Source: Channallabes apus (Eukaryota; Chordata; Actinopteri; Siluriformes; Clariidae). From it: 64,000 nt of DNA. The stretch lies in contig CM060113.1 in the NCBI GenBank assembly GCA_030522415.1, positions 1,247,559 through 1,311,558 of the forward strand, read 5' to 3'. Below are positions 12,482 through 23,512 of the stretch, one piece after another (positions within the stretch are counted from its first letter, which is position 1; each line of letters opens with the position of its first letter). The translations under genes were made by a program, and so were the position numbers. Under the pieces are notes generated by a model. The model was not told the origin of the DNA, did no database searches, and saw nothing but the letters and a program-made list of their open reading frames with translations.

Positions 12482-14049
12482 CCGGTACACTGATACACTG
12501 GTACACTGGTAGACTGATACACTGGTACACTGATACACTGGTACACTGGTAGACTGATACACTGGTAGACTGATACACTGGTACACTTGTACACTGGTAG
12601 ACTGATACACTGGTACACTGATACACTGGTACACTGGTAGACTGATACACTGGTACACTGATACACTGGTACACTGGTAGACTGATACACTGGTAGACTG
12701 ATACACTGGTACACTTGTACACTGGTAGACTGATACACTGGTACACTGATACACTGGTACACTGGTAGACTGATACACTGGTACACTGGTAGACTGATAC
12801 ACTGGTACACTGGTAGACTGGTACACTGGTAGACTGATACACTGGTACACTGATACACTGGTACACTGGTAGACTGATACACTGGTACACTGGTAGACTG
12901 ATACACTGGTACACTGGTAGACTGGTACACTGGTAGACTGATACACTGGTACACTGATACACTGGTACACTGGTAGACTGGTAGACTGATACACTGGTAG
13001 ACTGGTACACTGGTACACTGATACACTGGTACACTGGTAGACTGGTACACTGGTAGACTGATACACTGGTACACTGATACACTGGTACACTGATACACTG
13101 GTAGACTCGTACACTGGTACACCAGTACACTGATACACTGGTAGACTGATACACTGGTACACTGATACACTGGTACACTGATACACTGGTACACTGATAC
13201 ACTGGTAGACTGGTACACTGGTAGACTGATACACTGATACACTGGTACACTGGTACACCAGTACACTGATACACTGGTAGACTGGTACACTGGTAGACTG
13301 ATACACTGGTACACTGATACACTGGTACACTGATACACTGGTACACTGATACACTGGTACACTGATACACTGGTAGACTCGTACACTGGTACACCAGTAC
13401 ACTGATACACTGGTAGACTGATACACTGGTACACTGATACACTGGTACACTGGTACACTGATACACTGGTACACTGGTACACTGATACACTGGTAGACTG
13501 GTACACTGGTACACTGGTAGACTGATACACTGATACACTGGTAGACTGATACACTGGTACACTGGTAGACTGGTACACTGGTACACTGATACACTGGTAC
13601 ACTGGTAGACTGATACACTGGTACACTGATACACTGGTACACTGATACACTGGTACACTGATACACTGGTACACTGATACACTGGTAGACTCGTACACTG
13701 GTACACCAGTACACTGATACACTGGTAGACTGATACACTGGTACACTGGTACACTGATACACTGGTACACTGATACACTGGTACACTGATACACTGGTAC
13801 ACTGGTACACTGATACACTGGTAGACTGGTACACTGGTAGACTGGTACACTGATACACTGGTACTGTACACTGATACACTGGTACACTGATACACTGGTA
13901 CACTGATACACTGGTACACTGGTACACTGATACACTGGTAGACTGGTACACTGGTAGACTGGTACACTGATACACTGGTACTGTACACTGATACACTGAT
14001 ACACCGGTACACTGATACACTGATACACTGATACACTGATACACTGGTA
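12482..14049. repeat. 8-bp minisatellite TGRTACAC/TGGTAGAC, about 195 units
   Basis: About 1.57 kb is built almost only from the octamers TGGTACAC, TGATACAC and TGGTAGAC. Because 8 is not a multiple of 3 and the octamers lack stops on the minus strand, all three minus frames stay open for more than 500 codons as VYQCTSVP-type repeats. A rare variant containing GACTCGTACACTGG recurs at 13104, 13376 and 13688. The spacings of 272 and 312 bp are whole multiples of 8, which indicates segmental duplication within the array. Confidence 0.97.
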
Positions 14050-14108
14050 GAGATTTGTATTTGTGTTTATTTCTGTGACTTGAGGGGTGACAGAGTTTAG
14101 GAGGAGCA

Positions 14109-14109
<1 letters not shown>

Positions 14110-14143
<34 letters not shown>

Positions 14144-14505
14144 CTCAGTTTAGGGATTTTTATGTCACATTTCTCTCTCTTCTCCTCTGAGACGTCTCTG
14201 CACATCTGCTTGGACTCGAGTGTTAATTGCTCTGAGGGTCAGTCGCCTGCCAGACACACACACTGTGTACAGAAAGAACACACACACACACACACACACA
14301 CACTGTGCACAGGAAGAACACACACATACACATGGTGTACAGGAACACACACATCATCTCAAACGCGCACACACAAACACACAGACACACGCACACACAC
14401 ATATAATCAAACACATACACACACATACAGTAATCAAACACATACACACACACACACACTCACACATCATCTCACACGCACACACACACACAATCACATC
14501 ACACA
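14110..14505. repeat. (GT)n and cryptic CA-rich tract
   Basis: (GT)n at 14110-14140, then an imperfect CA-rich stretch at 14262-14505 broken by GTGTACAGGAA-type and CATACA units. Confidence 0.9.
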
Positions 14506-14514
14506 CGTACACGT

Positions 14515-15058
14515 ACAATTTAATGGAATTTTATTTATGTAGCCCTTTTAACAGCAGTCTGAAAAGAATATTATGGAAAAAGTAAAAATGTGTGTGAATC
14601 AGAATAGATCAGATCGTCCCTGATGAACGAGCCGAGTGTGTGACGGTGCTGAAGGGAAAAACTCCCTGAGATGGTAACAGGAAGAAACCTTGAGAGGAAC
14701 CAGACTGAACAGGGAACCCATCCTCATCTGGGTGATAACAGATAGCAGGGATTGATCTGCACTCATACTGTGTGTCAGGAGGCTGTAGGTTCAGTATAAC
14801 AGAAGCTGAAGGTGGTTCCTCTCTGGATGCCTCAGGATCCTCACAGGGTTGGGCTCTGTCTCCAGGTGCCTCAGGATGGGTAGAAAAATAAAGAACAAGT
14901 GGACAAGAATTAGCGTAGCCGCCGTTCATGATATTAGCAGCACTAGATATGAGTGTGTGCATTTAGATGTGCTGGAGTACGAGGTTATGGGATGAATTCT
15001 GTCTATACCAGATTAAAGAGATGTGTCTTAAGTCTGCTTTTAAACTGGGAGACTTAAG
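14515..15058 (-). mobile_element. L2 LINE 3' end fragment, diverged
   Basis: On the minus strand this matches the L2 3' end seen at 48.3 kb: end of RT (RLKT-like region near 15010-15050), 3' UTR block with CACCCAGATGAGGATGGGTTCC and CTCAGGGAGTTTTTCC at 14650-14740, and an AATAAAAT-type terminal region at 14520-14545. It belongs to the same subfamily as 43027-43323 rather than to the 25.5 kb copy. Confidence 0.75.
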
Positions 15059-15064
15059 AAACTA

Positions 15065-16962
15065 CACTCTAAAAAATGCTGGGTTGTTTTTTCTACCCAA
15101 ACGCTGGGTTGCCGCTGTTGGGTCATTTTTCTGGGTTATTTTCAGAGAGTTGGGTAGTTTTTGTGTAACCCAGCTGCTGGGTTGAAGTTTGCTCGGCCCC
15201 TCCCCCAAAGTTCACCGGTGGATTCAGCGGCTGTCACTCAGCTTCGTGTCTCTTGAGCTCCCACACCGCTGATGACGGTTCATCCTCCTCGGACATTTAA
15301 GGGGAAATGGCGTTAAATACAAGGTCTGTATACACATGTTCACTCACCTAATTCACATATGACTGAAAAATTATTACTATATGTAACATTTATTACTGTT
15401 ACCGTGTTAAGGTTACACACAAACTTTCCGGCTGGTCTGAGGTACTGGATGGTAATTTAGCTGAGAATAGCTGCTAGCCATAAACCCCACCTGTGTATGA
15501 AAGAAACGGCTAAGATGTCTGAGCTTTTTAGCTTCTCTGTAGAATGTTTGCAGGGTTACGAAGATGGTGAAGTGATGAATGAACGCTAAACTGTTAACTG
15601 TAGTGCAGCATGACGCAGGCATTTAGTTAGGTTGCTAGCGTTAGCAACCACTTTAGAACTTTATTAATCTCACTGCTTGAGACAATAAAATGCTGGTGTG
15701 TTACAAAACACTGACCCTCTCACAAATATACAGACCTGCTAACCCTCCCGTTTTTCACTAGCTAGTAATTTACTCTGCGGTCAAATTTCTCCTGCGTTTC
15801 TCCCGAGTTATAACAATATTTTACACCTTTCCCCCTTTGGCAAGTATGCAAATGTATCATCAGTAATAGCATGTAAGCTAACCAGGTAGCTCTCTTTAAC
15901 CAAAGTTAAATTAACTATCAGTCAGCGCGCCAACTACAGGAAAAAGTACCACAGCTGTACAGATAACTACTAGATGAAGTATTAATATTTTGGTGATTGT
16001 AATGTACCAGTATGACACCAACTATGACATTTTTTCGGTAATTAGCTTAAAATCAATGCAGACTACAATATCAACTAGTCTGACATAAAGAGCTGTATCC
16101 TAAAAGTCGTGCTTATTCTGCTGTTTTATTTTTGGTAGTAGCTGTCTCCATGTTTTTGTTTCTGGTTACCTATACCCTATCTTAATGGGCAGCTTTGTAA
16201 TTTTTTAATATCAATCCTATTTCACACTAAATTAATAGTCTTATTCAGTTTAATCTTTACTATTCAACAAAATTTTTACTTTTTCATTTCTTTCTTTCTA
16301 AGGTTGGAACCAACATGGTGGAATACCTCCAGCAGGCTGAAGTGTCGAGGCCGTACCCCTACATCCTGACGTTGGGAGATAATGACCAGCGCTGCTCTCA
16401 GTAATGTTGTAATGTTGCTATGAAATAGCGAGGCCTATCTGAAAAGTCATAGACAGTGTTTGTATGTTAAACTGAGACCAGGGCTGGATAGTTTTGTTCT
16501 GCAGAAAAGATATCTGAAGTCACAGAGAGATCCTGCTCTGTAGAAGCTGCCTCAGTCTATTTGTGCAATTACTCCATTCTGCCCTTATCAGTAATAGTAT
16601 AGTAATGATGTCACTGTTGATTATTTGTTCTTGTGCTTTTGAAAAATAAATATTTTTTCCAAGAACATGTAATAGGATGTTGTTTATTGCATATATGTAT
16701 TTCTTTTTTTTTTGTAATAGACCAGTATATCAAAATAATTTAACTGTTTAATAGACATGGGTGTTTTTTATTTTTTATTTTTTTTTTATACAGATTCACT
16801 GTAAAACATGAAAATAATAATAACCCATCTTGCTGGGTTAAACAAATAACCCATCTTGCTGGGTTTAATTAACCCAGCATTTAGTTAGTCCTATATTTAC
16901 CCAGCAGCTGGGTTAAAAACAACCCAGACTGGGTTGTTTTTAACCCAGCATTTTTTAGGGTG
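15065..16962 (+). mobile_element. CACTA-like DNA element (copy 1)
   Basis: The termini are inverted: CACTCTAAAAAATGCTGGGT at the left and ACCCAGCATTTTTTAGGGTG at the right. Many subterminal ACCCAGC/GCTGGGT motifs occur in both orientations (15077-15185 and 16830-16950). CACT ends with subterminal repeats are typical of the EnSpm/CACTA group. The interior has no transposase but carries gene-like sequence (next entry). The left flank is L2 and the right flank is a truncated SINE, with no matching target duplication. Confidence 0.75.
15307..16404 (+). pseudogene. exon-like cargo inside CACTA copy 1
   Basis: A GC-richer promoter-like stretch (15190-15300) precedes a short ATG-first exon at 15307-15323 (ATGGCGTTAAATACAAG) followed by a GT donor. 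After about 980 bp, a pyrimidine tract and AG at 16301-16302 open an exon-like frame 16303-16404. It encodes about 33 residues with EYLQQ, PYPYILTLGD and QRCSQ, then TAA. AATAAA follows at 16644-16649. Joining the two exons directly puts the second one out of that frame, so either middle exons have been lost or one of the sites is wrong. The peptide resembles a segment of uncharacterised proteins often seen with teleost repeats. That link is recollection, not a search result. Confidence 0.45.
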
Positions 16963-17190
16963 TGCTTGGTGGGTTTCCTCCGGGTACTCCGGTTTCCTCC
17001 CACAGTCCAAAGACATGCAGATTAGGCTTATTGGTGTTCCCAAATTGCCAGTAGTGTTTGAATGAGTGTGAGTGCATGTGTGTGTGCCCTGTGATGGACT
17101 GGCACCCCGCCTCGTGCCCTAAACCACCTGGGATAGGCTTCACCCCCCTGCGACCCTGAATACAGAATAAAGTGGTATAGAAGATGAGTA
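16963..17190 (+). mobile_element. SINE, 3' part only
   Basis: Starts abruptly at GTGCTTGGTGGGTTTCCTCC directly after the CACTA-like terminus and runs through the SINE body to a decayed GAGTAAGAGTGAG tail. The tRNA head is missing. Confidence 0.8.
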
Positions 17191-17648
17191 AGAGTGAGTG
17201 TGTTTAATGATGATGGAGAACAACCACCTAGTAATGCATTACAATAGTCCTGGAGGTCATGAACACATGAAGTAGCTTTTCTGCATCAGATACGGACAAA
17301 CTGATCCTAAGCTTGGCAATATTTCTAAGGTGGAAAAAGGTTGTTTTTGTAATATTGGAAATGTGATTTTCATGATTTGCTGTGTAATATTACGCCTGGG
17401 TTTTTCACTGTTGGGATGGTATTAATAGCACATCCTTCTAAACGCAGGCTGAATTGTGAGAGCTGTTGTGTGCTGGTTTTTGAACAATAAGTAATATTTT
17501 TGCTTTATCTAAATTTAGTAAGAGAAAATTATCAGTGACCCAATCTTTCATATCCTGGACACAATCAGTTTTAGTCTATTTGGGTATTTCAGCTGGTTTT
17601 GTTGAGATTATAATTGGGTATCATCAGCATAACAATGGAAACTAATCA

Positions 17649-17960
17649 TTCATTCATTCATTCATTTTTTGTACCGCTTTATCCTTATATACAGGGTCGC
17701 GGGGGACCTGAAGCCTGTCCCAGGAAACTTAGGGCACAAGGCGGGGTACACCCTGGACAGGGTGCCAATCCATCGCAAGGCACACACACATACACACACT
17801 CACACATTCATTCACACACTACGGGCAATTTGGAATGTCAATTAACCTAACCTACATGTCTTTGGATTGTGGGAGGAAACCGGAGGACCCGGAGGAAACC
17901 CACCAAGCACGGGGAGAACATGCAAACTCCATGCACACAAAGACGGGAATCGAGCCTGGC
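17649..17960 (-). mobile_element. SINE, head-less copy with target duplication
   Basis: Minus-strand SINE from a CATTCATTCATT tail to CGGGAATCGAGCCTGGC, so it is cut within the B-box region. The 12-bp duplication GGAAACTAATCA (17637-17648 and 17961-17972) comes from the L2 sequence it entered. 5' truncation with a perfect duplication fits LINE-driven target-primed insertion. Confidence 0.9.
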
Positions 17961-17977
17961 GGAAACTAATCAAATGT

Positions 17978-18948
17978 TGTGAGGGTTGCCCACTAGAGGG
18001 CAGTGTTTTTACTTTGTAGTTTTTGTTCCTAGACTCAGTTTCCCAGAAGCCTCCTCGGTCAGGTGACGTGGATGCTCACCTGAACTGAGGAGGCTCATTA
18101 GCACTTTTATAAATAACTGTTTGTTCTGGGAAACTGGGTCGAGCATTAATTTCTGTTATGTGGGTTTTGTTTTGTTCTGTTTTAGTTTAACAGTATGGTT
18201 GGCCTTTTGGTTTCAGGAGCACTAAGTTAAGTTTGTTTATATTAAGATGTCCTTGTCTCTGTGTCTCCTAGCAGGATTAGCCTCTAGGAGAATTAGCCTT
18301 TTGTGTTTACCCTTTTGTGTAAGTAACCCCCATTGCCTGTTTAGTTATTAGTCTGTTTAAATACTAATGAGGGTGATACTAACATGTCTAGATCTTAGTC
18401 TGTCTAGTCTCCTTGTCTGCTTAGCTCTTAGTCTGTTTAGGTATTAACATCTTTAGCCACTAACCTTTAGAGTTCTTAGTCTGTTTCATACCTAGTCTGC
18501 TGTGTACCTTGTCTGTTCATTCCCTTGGGTCTCAGGCTACTAGCCTGTTTAGCCATTAGTCTGATTAGCTATGAGCTAGCTTAGCAGCTAATGTGCAGCT
18601 CAGCCAGTAGACCTAGCCAAGCCTGTCTTGTGTTTGTTTATCCCTTGCATGCACAGTCCCTAATGTTTAGTCCGTTAGGCTGTTTCGTGTGTCTTGTCTT
18701 GTCCAGTTTGTATCCCATGTCTGTATTGTGTATCAATGTATGTAATCCCTAGTCTTATGTCTAAGTGTTTGAGTTCTGTTACATTATGCTCCCAAGTTTA
18801 AGCCAACTTCCTTTGTTCATGTTTTGTTTTGCTTGTTTGGTTTATTATTATTATTCTCATTAAAGACTCTTTTCTGTTTCACTGCATCCCCTCTGCATTT
18901 ATGCCTCAACACCAAGCCCACAGTCCAACATCATAGCAGAACGTGACA
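17978..18948 (+). mobile_element. solo LTR, 971 bp
   Basis: The sequence begins TGTGAGGGTTGCCC, ends AACGTGACA and is flanked by a 5-bp duplication AATGT (17973-17977 and 18949-18953), as in LTR retrotransposons. It holds TATAAATA at 18108-18115 and ATTAAA at 18859-18864. It shares with the LTR at 43823 the TG...CTAGAGGGC start, the TTTCCCAG motif and an inverted repeat around GGTCAGGTGACGT. No internal region or second LTR is present, so recombination between LTRs probably removed them. A TTAG/GTCTGTTTAG-rich middle is unusual. Confidence 0.8.
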
Positions 18949-19025
18949 AATGTCTTCTAATGATGCTACCCAAGGGAAGCATGTATATTGAGAACAGCAG
19001 AGGTCCTAAAACTGACCCTTGTTGG

Positions 19026-19730
19026 CAGAGGCGAACCAAGGTGAAGTGGGGGCCCCAGGCAAAACCAATAGATGAGACCCTTCTAAAAGATTATTTCGTT
19101 AATATATACTACCTAAATATACATTTATACAACATAAAAAAGTAGTCAAAACACATAATATAACATTAAATTTTTTTAAACAAAGTGCATATTCTTTGAC
19201 AAAATAATCTAAAATCTTAAAGATACAGAACAATTTACAGTAATGGATTGTCCCCTTAAAAATGGTGCTTACGAGCCTCAGCTACAGCAAATGCTGTCAA
19301 GGGTGACTTCTGTCTGAGGCAGTGGTGATGGGGACTTAAGCAATGCTCCTATTTATAGAAATATACAGTATGGTAATCATCTTAATTTATTATTTATTTG
19401 TTTATCAACTGGCTATGTTAACTAATTTTCTAGTGTTGTAAAGTAAATGTATTGATATAGTCCTCTTCTTGGTTTTTTTAAAAAGCTAGTAATAAGTGCT
19501 GCTGTGCCAATTTGAAAACCGCGGCTGACGCATCCCGAAGAAGAAGCAAGGACATCCAGCATAACGCGAGAGGGCGCCCTCTAGGGGGGATGCAGATATA
19601 TTGCTCCATGTTGCGTGTATGTTTTAAATAATGAGATTTCAGATTGTTCACATGGTCAGCTGTCGGGGCTCCTCAAAATGCGGAGCCCCAGGCAATTTCC
19701 TGTCTTGCCTGCCCTATTGCTACGCCTCTG
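19026..19730. mobile_element. hAT-type MITE, 705 bp
   Basis: Ends are CAGAGGCGAACCAA and TTGCTACGCCTCTG (imperfect terminal inverted repeats). The 8-bp flanks CTTGTTGG and CTTGTGGG differ at one base. An 8-bp duplication with CAG...CTG ends indicates the hAT superfamily. No transposase frame is present. It sits in the old L2. Confidence 0.75.
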
Positions 19731-20924
19731 CTTGTGGGACCCCATATTTTACCAGCATTACACAGGACAGATCCCCATTCAGATCTACAAAATGGTATCG
19801 ATCAGACAGTTACAGTAATTAGTTAGTTATGATCTAAACCATTATAATGCCTGTCCCTGAATACCTGTGTGATTTTGTAAGCGATCTATGAGAATATTAT
19901 GATCTATAATGTCGAATGCAGCACTAAGATCAAGTAAGACTAGTACAGTAGCTAAATGCAAATCATTCATGATTTTAATTAGTGCAGTTTCTGTACTGTG
20001 ATGCGGCCCAAAACCTGACTGAACTTCTTCGAGGGTGTTGTTTTCCTCTGCGCATATTTGAGTCTATAATTTATTTCATTACAGTCTAATTTAGCTTTTG
20101 TAAGAAGAGACTTAATAACTGCTTAATAACTTGAAAGATTTAGGGATGTGACCTAAATATAATAAGGAATTAATAACGTTTAGAAGCGGCTCTCCAGCTG
20201 TAAGTGTTACTTCCTTTAGAAATCTAGTTGGGATTGGATCTACAGTAACACACACGCTGTCGATTCAGCCATGGTGATGAGTTTCTACACCTCTTCCTGT
20301 CCTATACTGAACCTGTAAAGCATCTCAGGTAGAAAATCTAAAAGTGCAGCTTTGGGCTGGAGGTTGAACACGAGATGCTGGTAGAGGCTGAACGTCCATT
20401 ATCGTTTTTTTCATTAAAGAAATTCATAACATCTTCACTACTAATCTGTGATGGAGTACTCTCTGAAGATATCTGAGGTTTTGTTAGTCCGGACACTGGA
20501 GTGAATATAAACCTGGGATTGTTTAGATTTCCTGCTATCAGTTGGCTCAGATGTTCGGCCCGAGTCTGTCTATAGATGTCTTTAGATTTCTCCACTTTGG
20601 CTTGAGGTTACGTGTTGCTCTCCTGACGGTGTTTATATGTTTATATTGTACGATGGTGAGGGGTTTTGTCTCTCACCTTTTTTAGTCTAATGGGGGCAAC
20701 AGTGTCTAGTTGCTTGTAGAAATACTGCCTACAGTATGCTGTTAGTTACTTTATCTAGATCATCTGTATTTAGGGATCTAGTAAGAAGTTGAGACTTTAG
20801 AGGGAGATTGTTACCTTTTTCTGGTTTCATGGTGATTAGATTATTTTCAGAGCTTTTAGAGAAGTTATCCTTTATTCTCACCATTCTGGAAACAGACACA
20901 GTTTTTATAGGTCAAGAGATATGT

Positions 20925-20966
<42 letters not shown>

Positions 20967-21203
20967 CAGTGTTTGGTGAGTTGTAATGTGGCTATTATGT
21001 TTGGAATCTACAGTATGACTTACCGCGAGTCAGATGGTTCGTAGTGTCCTGGAGATGTTGTCAGAGAGAACCGCTGCTCCAGCTCGGCTACGGTGAAGAA
21101 CATCCGTGTGGTGGCGCCTCGAACCCTCCCAGAAAACATCACAGTTATCAACTAAAGGTAATCTGTGGTGTTGACACCCGGGGCCTGGCTTGTGTCTTCC
21201 ACA

Positions 21204-21205
<2 letters not shown>

Positions 21206-21241
<36 letters not shown>

Positions 21242-21247
21242 ACATAC
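21206..21247. repeat. (AC)n microsatellite
   Basis: CA dinucleotide run with CATACACATACAC at its end. Confidence 0.9.
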
Positions 21248-21389
21248 ACTTGCAAATGTCTTTGTTTTTGTTTAGTGATTTATTTTCTACATTCTATAAC
21301 AATACTGTGGATTTTAAAACTATAAAATAACACATATGGAATTCGGTAATTACGTAACATAGCATTTGTAAAATCCGTCCAGCACCATA

Positions 21390-21620
21390 ATGAAACTGTC
21401 TCTCATGAAGGCCGTCCCAGGAGGACGAGACCAAAACCTCCCTCTGCTGCAGACGAGAAGTTCATTTAGAGTTATCAGCCTGAAAAATGACCAATTAACA
21501 GCAGCTCAGATTAGAGGCGTTATGAAGTCTTTACAGAGCAGAAGTAGCAGAAACATCTCAATATCAACTGTTCAAAGGAGATTCATGCAGTTACTGGACG
21601 CCTTCAGCTTTACAATGTAG
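21390..21620 (+). pseudogene. Tc1-like transposase N-terminal fragment
   Basis: The open frame encodes VPGGRDQNLPLLQTRSSFRV then LKNDQLTAAQIRGVMKSLQS and ISISTVQRRF. This resembles the paired helix-turn-helix DNA-binding region of Tc1/mariner transposases (the TTVRRRL-type helix). The frame stops at 21618-21620, before any catalytic DDE part. It ends by joining sequence like the 3' terminal part of a Tc1 element. Confidence 0.65.
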
Positions 21621-21720
21621 AAAGAAATAAACATCAGGAACCAAGTCAAGTATTTACATTCAGTCTCACACTCCTGTTCACTTCAACACCTCAACACACC
21701 TGCATCTGTTCTCACTCTCA

Positions 21721-21760
<40 letters not shown>

Positions 21761-22125
21761 ACTGCTCTTCTTTCTGTGTAACCTGTACAGTTTGGAGTCG
21801 GAGTCCTCTGGCAGTCAGATGAGTGATGAAGTGGAAACACGTTGGTGTGTGTAAAGGACACGGATGAGCCGCTCCAGAATCACCTGGTGTTTAATAATGC
21901 AGAAGAGACGGACGAGCTGGAGACGAGTGCGAGGAGAATAAAGAGACAAGAAGTTTTAGAGTTCTGCGTCATTTCCACTGTGAGACTCTCTTACACACTC
22001 GCGCTGTTCAGAGTTTATCTTCCTGATTAGTGGATCATCAGCATTTACTGATAAATCAGACTTTTATTTAGTGATTGCTGTCTTTTATTTCTCTTCTTGT
22101 CCTCATTTAACTCTTCAAGTCTGAA

Positions 22126-22163
<38 letters not shown>

Positions 22164-22454
22164 GCGCACGCACACACACACACACGTGCGGGCACACACA
22201 CATACACACACACACACTGAAATAAAACAGAAGATAAAAATGACCATGGTGCAGAATGACACGTGAGCTGACGTGAGTTAGGAGTGAGTGAGACCCGGAG
22301 CCTGGAGTGAGTGAGAACAAAAACACATCAGATACGAGACGAAAGCTGGAACTCAAACTACTAAACAGCAAAAACACAGTCGGTGCTGGAACACTAACGC
22401 TGTATCCAACAAAACACACCAACAGATTTAAAGCCTGGGAGACTCCAACTAAAA
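21621..22454. other. no gene recognised; CA tracts
   Basis: (AC)n at 21726-21758 and at 22130-22218 (interrupted). No exon or element termini recognised. Confidence 0.5.
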
Positions 22455-23512
22455 GTAACAACAACTGAGGAAGTGCACTGTGATGTAGGGCACTAGAGTG
22501 AGGAAGTGCACATTGACATAGGGCACAGGGGTGCAGAAGTGCACTGTGACATAGGCCACTAGAGTGAGGAAGTGCACTGTGACATAGGGCACTAGAGTGA
22601 GGAAGTGCACTGTGATGTAGCGCACTAGACTGAGGAACGTGCACTGTGACATAGGGCACTAGAGTGAAGAAGTGCACTGTGACATAGGGCACTAGAGTGA
22701 GGAAGTGCACTGTGATGTAGAGCACTAGACTGAGGAACGTGCACTGTGACATAGGGCACTAGACTGAGGAAGTGCACTGTGACATAGGGCCCTAGAGTGA
22801 AGAAGTGCACTGTGACATAGGGCACTAGATTGAGGAACTGTACATTGACATAGGGCACTAGAGTGAAGAAGTGCACTGTGACATAGGGCACTAGATTGAG
22901 GAACTGTACATTGACATAGGGCACTAGAGTGAAGAAGTGCACTGTGACATAGGGCACTAGAGTGAAGAAGTGCACTGTGACATAGGGCACTAGAGTGAGG
23001 AAGTGTTCTGTGATGTAGGGCACTAGAGTGAGGAAGTGCACTGTGACATAGGGCACTAGAGTGAAGAAGTGCACTGTGACATAGGGCACTAGATTGAGGA
23101 ACTGTACATTGACATAGGGCACTAGAGTGAAGAAGTGCACTGTGACATAGGGCACTAGAGTGAAGAAGTGCACTGTGACATAGGGCACTAGAGTGAGGAA
23201 GTGTTCTGTGATGTAGGGCACTAGACTGAGGAACGTGCACTGTGACATAGGGCCCTAGAGTGAGGAAGTGTTCTGTGATGTAGGGCACTAGAGTGAGGAA
23301 GTGCACTGTGACATAGGGCACTAGAGTGAAGAAGTGCACTGTGACATAGGGCACTAGAGTGAGGAAGTGCACTGTGATGTAGCGCACTAGACTGAGGAAT
23401 GTGCACTGTGACATAGGGCCCTAGAGTGAGGAAGTGTTCTGTGATGTAGGGCACTAGAGTGAGGAAGTGTTCTGTGATGTAGGGCACTAGAGTGAGAAAG
23501 TGATTGAGGGCT
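22455..23512. repeat. 33-bp minisatellite, about 32 units
   Basis: The unit is GAAGTGCACTGTGACATAGG plus GCACTAGAGTGAG, tandem over 1.06 kb with variants (TGATGTAGGG, GTTCTGTG, GAACTGTACATTG). Since 33 is a multiple of 3, the minus strand stays open as an 11-residue LVPYVTVHFLT-type repeat. There is no start context or non-repeat coding, so I treat it as a repeat. Occasional 34-bp units (AACGTGCAC) shift frame. Confidence 0.95.

Larger units (their letters stand above)
17195..21175 (-). mobile_element. old L2 LINE broken by three later insertions
   Basis: Segments at 17195-17648, 18954-19025, 19739-20920 and 21030-21170 align in order with the minus-strand L2 at 48-52 kb. They cover RT C-terminal and palm regions (for example GCAATATTTCTAAGGTG and AGCATAACAATGGAAACTAA), the upstream RT region (SSEDVMNFFNEKN encoded near 20410-20450), and an esterase C-terminal block near 21040-21160 (VLHRSRAGAAVLSDNISRTL). 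The copy is heavily mutated. A (GT)n tract interrupts it at 20926-20964. The inserts are annotated separately. Confidence 0.8.

Noticed and set aside
12482..14049. Possible CRISPR-like array
   Set aside because: Repeats are contiguous 8-bp units with no unique spacers, and the genome is vertebrate.
12445..14109. Three 500-codon minus-strand frames
   Set aside because: They arise from an 8-bp tandem repeat without stop codons, open in all three phases. No non-repeat coding sequence is attached.
22126..23487. Several 200-codon minus-strand frames with PYVTVHFLTLV repeats
   Set aside because: The 33-bp minisatellite period is divisible by three, so open frames are expected. Frames shift at 34-bp units.
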